DNA from: CAZXIC01 sp964640195
GTDB lineage: Archaea > Iainarchaeota > Iainarchaeia > Iainarchaeales > GCA-2688035
DNA: 30,138 nt
Direction: 5' to 3'
NCBI GenBank assembly: GCA_964640195.1
Contig: CAZXIC010000012.1
Span: 1 to 30,138 of the forward strand
A program made the position numbers and the translations under genes. Shown here in pieces: positions 23,574 through 30,138 of this stretch. Below the pieces are notes generated by a model, which did no database searches, had not been told where the DNA came from, and was given only the letters and a program-made list of their open reading frames with translations. Within the stretch, counting starts at the first letter, position 1, and each line of letters starts with the position of its first letter.

Positions 23574-24411
23574 ACCTGCTTCTTGCCCCCAAGCGCCCAA
23601 CGTAAGAAAGGAACCGTTGAACCAGGCGCAGTTGCTCTTTTATTGCGTCAATTTCCCCAAGTTCTTCATTGCCCAGCTGCCAGCCGAACAAGTCAATGTT
23701 TTCACGCAGGTGCTGCCTGCTGCTTGCTTTCGGGATTGCGATAAGCCCTTTGTGCAGCAGCCATTTCAGTGAAACCTGTGCAGGGCTTTTCCCATGCTTT
23801 TCCGCAATGCGCTGGATTGTCTTGTTTTGCAGAACCCTGCCCCTTGCTATCGGGCAGTAAGCTGTTATTGGAACCTTTTTGCTGCTGCAGAATTGCAGCA
23901 GTTCTTTTTGGTAAAGCAGCGGATGGAATTCAACCTGGTTTGTTGCAATTACGCTGCCTGTTGAAAGCGCTTCCTGCAGCTGTGCCTCATTGAAATTGCT
24001 GACCCCAAGCCCCCTTATTTTTCCCTGTTCCTTCAATTCATCCAGCGCCTTCAGCGTTTCCTGCACTGGCACATCCGTGCTTGGCCCGTGAATCAGGTAG
24101 AGGTCTAGGTATCTAGTATTCAGTTCCCGCAGTGTTTCATCGCATGCCTTCAGCACGTCTTTATAGCAGAGATGGTTTGTCCAAACCTTGCTTACAATGA
24201 ACAGCTTTTTCCTGTCAAACCCCTGTATTGCCATACCTATTTCCCTCTGGTTTCCATACATCTCGGCTGTGTCAATGTGCCTGTAGCCGAGCTGCAAAGC
24301 GAGCTTTACTGTTTCGATGCATTTCTCGCCAGTCAACAACCATGTCCCCAGCCCAAGGACAGGGATCTCAACATTGCCTGGAAGCCTTACCAAAGGAATC
24401 TTTTCGGGCAA
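23563..24411 (-). CDS. Aldo/keto reductase
   Basis: A 282-residue NADPH-dependent TIM-barrel reductase of the AKR superfamily, related to diketogluconate/prostaglandin-type reductases. The catalytic tetrad is visible: D47 and Y52 in HIDTAEMYGN, K75 in IVSKVW, and H108 in LIHGP. The cofactor loop IPKASSRQHLREN near the end has the usual phosphate-binding lysine and arginine. The substrate is not predictable. It starts at TTG 24411; GGTG lies only two bases before it. It has no functional link to the neighbouring purine genes that I can see. Confidence 0.93.
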   Translation of the reverse strand: MPEKIPLVRLPGNVEIPVLGLGTWLLTGEKCIETVKLALQLGYRHIDTAEMYGNQREIGMAIQGFDRKKLFIVSKVWTNHLCYKDVLKACDETLRELNTRYLDLYLIHGPSTDVPVQETLKALDELKEQGKIRGLGVSNFNEAQLQEALSTGSVIATNQVEFHPLLYQKELLQFCSSKKVPITAYCPIARGRVLQNKTIQRIAEKHGKSPAQVSLKWLLHKGLIAIPKASSRQHLRENIDLFGWQLGNEELGEIDAIKEQLRLVQRFLSYVGRLGARSRFNA

Positions 24412-24443
24412 AACACCAACAAGAAATAAAAAGGAGCAAAAGA

Positions 24444-24452
24444 AATTTAAAT
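24444..24452. promoter_or_regulatory. Palindromic TATA box between divergent genes
   Basis: AATTTAAAT contains the palindrome ATTTAAAT and lies about 37 bases before both the reductase TTG (minus) and the small-gene ATG (plus). It can act in either direction. Confidence 0.4.
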
Positions 24453-24485
24453 GGTGAAGACACTACTTTTATTAAGGTTTTAGCA

Positions 24486-24719
24486 ATGGCAGCAGGGCAA
24501 TTGGAAACTTTAACCGAATTGAAAAAGCGACGTAATGCAGCTAAACAAATTATTGCCAACCCAACAGCCTATGACACAAGCCGATTTGATGCTGCAAAAA
24601 GCATTTTGCCAATACTTGACAAGCAGATACGGTTTAGAAGCTTTGGAAATGTGCTGAGTTTTGGGCTTCTTGAGAAATTCGTAGGGAAACGGGTTGGACG
24701 AACTAGAAGACTACTTTAA
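24486..24719 (+). CDS. Small hypothetical protein, 77 residues
   Basis: I do not recognise this protein. It begins MAAGQLETLTELKKRR and is mostly predicted helix with many basic residues and no cysteine; the end is very basic (GKRVGRTRRLL). A middle hydrophobic stretch, ILPILDKQIRF, is too short for a clear membrane span. Support for a real gene is its own TATA-like box, an ATG near the predicted mRNA start, and its fit between two other genes. Its stop overlaps the purD stop by four bases across the TTTAA palindrome. The frame is open upstream to 24228, but that part lies antisense to the reductase and is probably chance. Confidence 0.5.
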   Translation: MAAGQLETLTELKKRRNAAKQIIANPTAYDTSRFDAAKSILPILDKQIRFRSFGNVLSFGLLEKFVGKRVGRTRRLL

Positions 24720-25996
24720 GCCTTCAACCTCTCCAGCGCCTTCTGGCCAATATCTTTCCTGTAATATGCCTTTTCGAATTTTATCAGCTCAACCGCCTTG
24801 TAAGCGTTGCCAATGCTTTCCTTTATCGTGCTGCCAACTGCAGTTACGCCAAGCACCCTGCCGCCGTCTGAAACTGTTTTACCGTTTTCCTGCCTTGTTC
24901 CAGCGTGGAAGACAACAGTTTCGGGCAGCTTTGCCGCTTTTTCCAACCCATAAATCTGCTTTCCCTTCTCGTACTTTCCCGGATAGCCGCCTGAAGCCAT
25001 TACAACGCAGCAGCACGCCCTGCTGCTCCACCTTGTTTCCTGCCCTGCAAGTGTGCCATCCATGCAGCCCTGCAGGACTGGCACCAAATCGCTTTCAAGC
25101 CTTGGGAGGATTGCCTGCGTTTCCGGATCTCCGAACCTGCAGTTGAATTCCAACACCTTTGGGCCGTACTCTGTAATCATCAAGCCAGCGTACAGCACGC
25201 CCTTATATTCCTTGCCCTCTTGCTTCATTGCATTAATTGCCGGCTTCATAATCCTTTCAAGAATCTCTTCCTCCATTTCCTCTGTTACAATAGGTGCGGG
25301 GCTGTAAGCGCCCATCCCGCCGGTGTTTGGTCCTCTGTCATTGTCGTAAATCGGCTTGTGGTCCTGCGAGCTGACCATAGGCTTTATGTCCTTACCGTCA
25401 GTGAAAACAATGTAACTGCACTCTTCTCCAACAAGCTTTTCCTCCAGGATTATTCTGCTGCCTGCTTCCCCGAACGCCTTTTCAACCATTATCTTGTCTA
25501 TTGCCCTTTCCGCTTCCGGAACGCTGCTGCAAACAATAACGCCCTTTCCAGCTGCCAAGCCGTCTGCCTTTACAACGATTGGTGCCCCCTTTTCCTTCAA
25601 GTACTGCTTTGCCGCTACTGCTGAATCAAATGTTTTATACTCTGCTGAGGGAATGTTGTATTTGTGCAGCAGTTCCCTGCAGAAAACCTTGCTGCCCTCG
25701 ATTACCGCAGCGTCCTTGCTCGGCCCGAAAACGCCGAGCCCGCGTTCCTGGAAGAAGTCAACTATGCCATCAACAAGCGGCTGTTCTGGCCCAACAACAG
25801 TCAAGCTGATTTTTTCCTTTTCAGCGAATTCAGCCAGCTTCACAAAATCGTTTGCGTCAATTGGAATGTTTTTCCCGGCAAGCGCTGTGCCTGCGTTCCC
25901 AGGTGCAGTGAAAACTTTTTTCACAGAATTGCTTTGCGCTATTTTCCAGGCAATTGTATGTTCCCTGCCGCCCTTTCCAACAACCAGAACGCGCAT
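24716..25996 (-). CDS. purD: Phosphoribosylamine-glycine ligase
   Basis: PurD joins phosphoribosylamine and glycine with ATP to make GAR, the substrate of PurN. The 426-residue ATP-grasp protein shows VGKGGREHTIAW at the start, GPEQPLVDG, VKADGLAAGKGV, GPNTGGMGAYSPAP and LEFNCRFGDPETQ. I start at ATG 25996, five bases after GGTG; a GTG directly before it is possible. It follows the 5-formyl-THF cyclo-ligase gene by 48 bases on the same strand. The glycine it uses connects to GlyA and the glycine cleavage system. Confidence 0.97.
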   Translation of the reverse strand: MRVLVVGKGGREHTIAWKIAQSNSVKKVFTAPGNAGTALAGKNIPIDANDFVKLAEFAEKEKISLTVVGPEQPLVDGIVDFFQERGLGVFGPSKDAAVIEGSKVFCRELLHKYNIPSAEYKTFDSAVAAKQYLKEKGAPIVVKADGLAAGKGVIVCSSVPEAERAIDKIMVEKAFGEAGSRIILEEKLVGEECSYIVFTDGKDIKPMVSSQDHKPIYDNDRGPNTGGMGAYSPAPIVTEEMEEEILERIMKPAINAMKQEGKEYKGVLYAGLMITEYGPKVLEFNCRFGDPETQAILPRLESDLVPVLQGCMDGTLAGQETRWSSRACCCVVMASGGYPGKYEKGKQIYGLEKAAKLPETVVFHAGTRQENGKTVSDGGRVLGVTAVGSTIKESIGNAYKAVELIKFEKAYYRKDIGQKALERLKA

Positions 25997-26044
25997 CACA
26001 ACACCTGGATTAACTGCCTGCTGCTTTTTGGGGCTGGAAGTCCT

Positions 26045-26614
26045 TCACCGCTTGCACCTGATAACCTGCTTGTCCGTTACAATTATATTCATTTTCACGT
26101 CGTGGCTTTCTGCAGGCAGCCTCTCCTCAAGGTTTTCCTCAAAGCAAAGCCCAACCAAAGGAACAGCTGTGCTGATTTTCCTCAGCAGCTTGTCGTAAAA
26201 GCCGTAGCCTGTCCCAAGCCTGCTGCCCTGGGTGTCAAAGGCAATGCCCGGAACAACCGCCAACTGCAGCAGGCTTGGCTTTACTTCCCGCAGTATTTCC
26301 TTCCTTGGCTCCATCAAGCCGAATTTTTTCTCCTCCAATTCGTGCAAGCCCCTGATTTCGCTTAACTTAATCTGCTTTTTTTTGAAATCTGTTAATGGCA
26401 CAACAAGGCGCTTGCCCTGCTGCAGCAGTCGTTCAATCAAGCCGGCGGTCTGCACCTCGCTGCCTACCCCAACATAAAGAAGAATCATTTTCGCTTTCCG
26501 TGTTTCCGGCAGTTGCAGGAAAGAATCAGCGATTCTTTTGCTTTTCTCGCTAAGCTGCCTTTTTGTGAGGCTGTTCCGCTTCTGCATGTGCTGCAGCCTG
26601 AGCAGTTGCTTCAT
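26045..26614 (-). CDS. 5-formyltetrahydrofolate cyclo-ligase
   Basis: This 189-residue enzyme (MTHFS; ygfA/fau type) uses ATP to convert 5-formyl-THF to 5,10-methenyl-THF, recovering an otherwise inhibitory side product of SHMT. Family marks are the basic N-terminal helix, LYVGVGSEVQT, VVPLTD, and the ATP/folate motif PGIAFDTQGSRLGTGYGFYD. ATG 26614 has a TATA box about 25 bases upstream, so the message is probably leaderless; a second in-frame ATG lies nine codons later. It pairs with purD and completes the folate recycling in this region. Confidence 0.93.
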   Translation of the reverse strand: MKQLLRLQHMQKRNSLTKRQLSEKSKRIADSFLQLPETRKAKMILLYVGVGSEVQTAGLIERLLQQGKRLVVPLTDFKKKQIKLSEIRGLHELEEKKFGLMEPRKEILREVKPSLLQLAVVPGIAFDTQGSRLGTGYGFYDKLLRKISTAVPLVGLCFEENLEERLPAESHDVKMNIIVTDKQVIRCKR

Positions 26615-26643
26615 GTTTAAATCAGACGGGAATTCAATTAAAA
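26615..26643. promoter_or_regulatory. Divergent promoter region: cyclo-ligase and purL
   Basis: Two TATA boxes lie in a 38-base gap. TTTTAATT on the minus strand (26643-26636) serves the cyclo-ligase at the leaderless distance. GTTTAAAT on the plus strand (26615-26622) is about 35 bases before the purL start and touches the cyclo-ligase ATG. Confidence 0.45.
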
Positions 26644-26652
26644 AACGTTTCT

Positions 26653-29600
26653 TTGTTGAATCCTTTTGCCAGGCCTAAAGTGCAAGAGCTGGTTTTTTTG
26701 AACGCAAGGATTGAGGTCTTCTCAAAGGTTGCTGACGCAAGAGCTTTGAGCAGGCTGCGGAAAATCCATGCAGCAGGCTTCAAAGAGGTCAAAGGGCTGC
26801 AATTTGTTGACGTTTACACTGTTTCTTCGCAGAAGCTGCGGGAAAAAGACCTGCGGCAGTGCGCTGCCTTGTTGTCAAACCCTGTAACGCAGGGCTTTGC
26901 GGTTGCAAGGCCTTTCAAGCCAAAAGACTTCTCTTTTGCAGTAGAAATAGGCTTTCTCCCAGGGGTTACCGACAATGCGGGAAACACAGCCAGGGAGATT
27001 ATCCGTGATTTTTTCAGGGAAAAGGCTAAAGATGCCGAGGTTTTCAGCTCATGCCTCCTTTTCCTGCAGGGCGATGTTTCACAGCAGGCAGCAGAAGCAA
27101 TTGCAGGCGGCTTTGCAAATAAGCTGGTTGAGAGAATCCACATAAAAAGCAAAGAGCAGTTTTTGCGGGACAACGGCATGAGTGTCGTTGTTCCAAGGGT
27201 CAAGCTGGAACAAGAGCCAAGGACAGATGCAGTTGATTTGGCTGTAGAGGATGCCGAGCTGCAGCGGATTGGGAAAAAAGGCATTGCAAATGCCGATGGA
27301 ACAAGGCGGGGGCCGCTTGCCCTCGACCTTGAGAGCATGAAGGCAATAAAAAAGCATTTTTCCTCCCTTGGGAGGAAGCCAAACGACATTGAATTGGAGT
27401 CACTGGCACAGACCTGGAGCGAGCACTGCAAGCACACGATTTTTGCCGCAGAGCTGGATGAGATAAAGCAAGGGTTGTTCAAGCAAAAAATCAAGAAAGC
27501 AACAGAGCTGGTGAGAAAGAAAAAGGGGAAGAAAGACATCTGCGCCTCGGTTTTCAAGGACAACAGCGGGGCAGTTCTCTTTGGGGAAGATTTCCTCATA
27601 AGCGACAAGGTGGAAACACACAACAGCCCCAGCGCGTTGAACCCATTTGGTGGTGCAGTAACAGGCATTGTTGGCGTGAACCGGGATGCCATTGGCTTTG
27701 GCTTGGGGGCAAAGCCCGTTATCAACAGGTATGGGTTCTGTTTTGCCAACCCGAGAGACTTAAGGCTGCTTTACAGGGCAAAAGGGAAGCAGAATGCAAT
27801 GCTCTCGGCTGAGAGGATAATGCTCGGCGTTATTGAGGGAGTGAACGTTGGGGGCAACTGCAGCGGCATCCCTACGCCGCAGGGCTTTATGTACTTTGAC
27901 GAGAGGTACAAGGGCAAGCCGCTTGTTTTTGTCGGGACACTTGGCTTAATCCCGCGCAAAATCGGGAAAAGGAATGGCGCTGAAAAGAAGGCAATGCCAG
28001 GCGATGCCATTGTAATGGTTGGGAACAGGGTTGGCTTGGACGGAATCCATGGTGCAACATTCAGCTCTGAGGCTTTGAGCAGCGGCAGTCCCGCAACTGC
28101 AGTCCAAATTGGCGACCCGATAACGCAGAAGAAGCTCAGCGACGCAATAGTAAAGGAGGCCAGGGACATGGCGCTGTACAACAGCATTACGGATAATGGT
28201 GCCGGAGGCCTGAGCTGCAGTGTTGCTGAAATGGCCAGGGAATGCAACGGCTGCATTGTTGAGTTGCAAAAAGTGCCGGTGAAGTATCCCGGAATCCAGC
28301 CGTGGCAGGTTTGGGTAAGCGAAAGCCAGGAGAGGATGACACTTGCCATTCCGAAAAAGAACGTGAAAAGATTCATTGGTTTGATGAAAAGCAGGGGCGT
28401 GGAGGCAACCGCAATTGGCGAATTCACTAAGTCGGGAAAGTGCGTTGTGGAATTCAATGGCAAAAAGATAATGGACCTTGACCTGCGTTTCCTGCATGAG
28501 GGCTTGCCAAAAAAGCGGCTGAAGACAAGGAAGCTGCTGCAGCAGCACGAAGAGCCGAAGCTGCGCGAGCCTGCGGACTACAACAGGCTGTTGGAGCAGA
28601 TGCTCTCGCGCCTGAACATCTGCAGCAGGGAATTCGTTTCAGTGCAGTACGACCATGAAGTGCAGGCTGGCAGCGTGCTCAAACCGCTGCAGGGCAGAGG
28701 CAGGGTGAACGCGGAAACAAGCGTTGTAAGGCCTGTTCTGTCAAGCAGAAGGGCTGTTGCTGTTTCGCAGGCCCTGTACCCAAAATACGGCGACATCTCA
28801 ACATATGACATGGCTGCATGCGCTGTTGACAGTGCAATAAAGAACCTGGTTGCTGTTGGTGCAAAGCTTGGGAACATCGCCCTGCTTGACAATTTCTGCT
28901 GGTGCAGCAGCTATGAACCCGAAAGGCTGTGGCAGCTGAAACAGGCTGTGCAGGCCTGTTTTGATTATGCGGTAAGCTACGGAACGCCCTTTATTTCCGG
29001 AAAGGACAGCATGTTCAACGACTTCACAGGCTTTGATTCTGGCGGCAGGGCGGTAAAAATTTCAGTGCCGCCAACATTGCTTATTTCCTCGCTTGCAGGA
29101 ATGGAAGACGCTGAAAAGGCAGTTTCAATGGATGCAAAAATAGCTGGTGACCTTCTCTTTGTCCTCGGCAAAACGCGGAACGAGTTGGGTGCGAGCGAGT
29201 ATTTTGCAGAGAAGGGCTTTGTTGGAAACAGTGTTTCAACAGTTGATGCAGTGAAGGCAAAAAGGCTCTACTCTGCCTTGAGCAGCGCGATTGATAAAGG
29301 GTTGGCTGCCTCAGTGCAGCCAGTTGGGCTTGGCGGCTTGGCAGTTGCGATTGCAAAAAAGTGCATTGCAGGAAGGCTCGGTGCCATGGTTGACTTGAAA
29401 AAGGTGCCGAGAGCAAGCGATGTGCGTCGTTCCGATTACCTGCTTTTTTCCGAATCACAGAGCAGGTTTGTTGTAACTGTTGCAAAAGAGAACATGGCTG
29501 AGTTTGAGAGAATAATGCAGGGCAACGCCTTTGCCTGTGTTGGGGAGCTCTCCACAGGAAACCTTGAGGTGATTGGTTTGGGCGGAGAAAAAATAATCAA

Positions 29601-29655
29601 TTCAAAGGTTCCGGATTTGGAGCATGCATACAAGAAAACTTTGGGGGATTACTGA
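26653..29655 (+). CDS. purL: FGAM synthase with fused PurS-like N-terminus (PurSL)
   Basis: PurL converts FGAR to FGAM with ATP and ammonia from PurQ. At 1000 residues it is longer than the ~730-residue small PurL and shorter than the ~1300-residue E. coli form, because the glutaminase is separate. Residues ~10-165 look like two PurS-type halves (first around 15-60, second around 95-165). The linker leads to LAQTWSEHCKH with catalytic-region histidines (H258, H261). Two AIRS-type ATP-binding halves follow, with KVETHNSPSALNPFGGA and ITDNGAGGLSCSVAEMA; the second half has FISGKDSMFNDF. The start is TTG 26653 or the next codon, TTG 26656. Confidence 0.95.
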   Translation: MLNPFARPKVQELVFLNARIEVFSKVADARALSRLRKIHAAGFKEVKGLQFVDVYTVSSQKLREKDLRQCAALLSNPVTQGFAVARPFKPKDFSFAVEIGFLPGVTDNAGNTAREIIRDFFREKAKDAEVFSSCLLFLQGDVSQQAAEAIAGGFANKLVERIHIKSKEQFLRDNGMSVVVPRVKLEQEPRTDAVDLAVEDAELQRIGKKGIANADGTRRGPLALDLESMKAIKKHFSSLGRKPNDIELESLAQTWSEHCKHTIFAAELDEIKQGLFKQKIKKATELVRKKKGKKDICASVFKDNSGAVLFGEDFLISDKVETHNSPSALNPFGGAVTGIVGVNRDAIGFGLGAKPVINRYGFCFANPRDLRLLYRAKGKQNAMLSAERIMLGVIEGVNVGGNCSGIPTPQGFMYFDERYKGKPLVFVGTLGLIPRKIGKRNGAEKKAMPGDAIVMVGNRVGLDGIHGATFSSEALSSGSPATAVQIGDPITQKKLSDAIVKEARDMALYNSITDNGAGGLSCSVAEMARECNGCIVELQKVPVKYPGIQPWQVWVSESQERMTLAIPKKNVKRFIGLMKSRGVEATAIGEFTKSGKCVVEFNGKKIMDLDLRFLHEGLPKKRLKTRKLLQQHEEPKLREPADYNRLLEQMLSRLNICSREFVSVQYDHEVQAGSVLKPLQGRGRVNAETSVVRPVLSSRRAVAVSQALYPKYGDISTYDMAACAVDSAIKNLVAVGAKLGNIALLDNFCWCSSYEPERLWQLKQAVQACFDYAVSYGTPFISGKDSMFNDFTGFDSGGRAVKISVPPTLLISSLAGMEDAEKAVSMDAKIAGDLLFVLGKTRNELGASEYFAEKGFVGNSVSTVDAVKAKRLYSALSSAIDKGLAASVQPVGLGGLAVAIAKKCIAGRLGAMVDLKKVPRASDVRRSDYLLFSESQSRFVVTVAKENMAEFERIMQGNAFACVGELSTGNLEVIGLGGEKIINSKVPDLEHAYKKTLGDY

Positions 29656-30138
29656 TGGCTGCAAATGCTTTGGTCTTGACAGGCTACGGCATTAACTGCG
29701 ATGAGGAAACAGCCTTTGCCTTTGAGCTGGCTGGCGCAACTGCCAAAATCCTGCATGTAAATGATTTGATTAAGCAGCCGAAGCTGCTGCGCTCTTTCCA
29801 GGTTTTTGCGTTCCCAGGCGGCTTCTCATATGGGGATGAGACAGGCAGCGGAAACGCTTTGGCAAACAAGATAAGGGCAAACCTTTGGGGTGAGTTGATG
29901 CGGTTCATTGATGCCGGAAACCTTGTAATCGGAATCTGCAACGGCTTCCAGGTGATTGCAAACTTGGGGCTGCTCCCAGGCATCGGCCAAAAATACGGGG
30001 AGAGAAGCGTTGCCCTGGCGCCGAACAATTCTGCAAGGTACGAGTGCAGGTGGGTCTCGTTAAAAAACCAGTCAAAGAAGTGTGTTTTCACCAGGGGCAT
30101 TGATGAGATAAGGATGCCTGTTGCGCACGGTGAGGGAA
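29655..30138 (+). CDS. purQ: FGAM synthase glutaminase subunit (PurQ), 5' part
   Basis: PurQ is a class I glutamine amidotransferase that delivers ammonia to PurL. About 161 residues are present before the window ends. Visible are GYGINCDEETAFAF at the start, FPGGFSYGDE, and GICNGFQ with the catalytic cysteine (C95); the His-Glu pair lies beyond the edge. The ATG overlaps the purL stop by one base (TGATG), with GGGGG seven bases upstream. The loop after FSYGDE reads TGSGNALA where many bacterial proteins have a YLRAGAIA-like sequence. Confidence 0.95.
   Translation, partial: MAANALVLTGYGINCDEETAFAFELAGATAKILHVNDLIKQPKLLRSFQVFAFPGGFSYGDETGSGNALANKIRANLWGELMRFIDAGNLVIGICNGFQVIANLGLLPGIGQKYGERSVALAPNNSARYECRWVSLKNQSKKCVFTRGIDEIRMPVAHGEG

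Noticed and set aside
24228..24485. Upstream extension of the 77-residue gene
   Set aside because: It is antisense to the conserved N-terminus of the aldo/keto reductase and lies before the TATA-like box that fits the ATG at 24486.
26814..27749. 311-codon minus-strand open frame inside purL
   Set aside because: It lies opposite conserved purL motifs, is rich in Ser, Phe and Leu as expected from antisense reading, and has no promoter or ribosome binding site.

Overview
The window looks like part of a compact archaeal genome, possibly DPANN-like, although the lineage is inferred and was not tested. The archaeal signs are promoter-like TATA boxes (TTTAAA-type cores) centred about 24-30 bases before the first codon of many first genes, which suggests leaderless mRNAs. 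Internal operon genes instead carry a GGTG Shine-Dalgarno core 5-8 bases before an ATG, GTG or TTG start. Lipoate ligase is split into LplA and LplB, as in Thermoplasma. A PKD-type surface protein ends in VPE, a membrane helix and lysines. Coding density is very high: no gap exceeds about 225 bases and three convergent gene pairs overlap at their stops. I saw no tRNA, rRNA, CRISPR array or insertion sequence.

Layout. (1) Bases 1-971: the end of a surface protein. (2) 1007-5658, minus: purE-purC-purB, then cysS with its own promoter. (3) 5779-9923, plus: folC, a YhhQ/VUT transporter, glyA and folD. (4) 17390-9911, minus: an eight-gene run gcvT-gcvH-gcvPA-gcvPB-thrC-lipA-lplB-lplA. (5) 17615-19212, plus: a two-gene module of unknown function (winged-helix-DUF488 fusion plus a dual-OB-like protein). 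(6) 20937-19326, minus: a small membrane protein and a CPA2-type cation/proton antiporter. (7) 21065-30138: glutaredoxin, purN-purH, an aldo/keto reductase, a 77-residue orphan, 5-formyl-THF cyclo-ligase with purD, and purL-purQ (cut by the window end).

How the genes fit together. GlyA and the glycine cleavage system load one-carbon units onto folate, FolD converts methylene-THF to 10-formyl-THF, and PurN and PurH spend it on purines. The cyclo-ligase returns 5-formyl-THF to the pool, and FolC makes or polyglutamylates the cofactor. LipA and LplAB supply the lipoyl group on GcvH. This is a bacterial-style folate-to-purine network with archaeal-looking control signals. PurF, PurM, PurK and the glycine-cleavage L-protein are not in the window. 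The least explained parts are the DUF488/dual-OB module, a 12-residue tandem repeat at the end of LipA that carries the start signals of lplB, and a divergent PurE with a long C-terminal extension.
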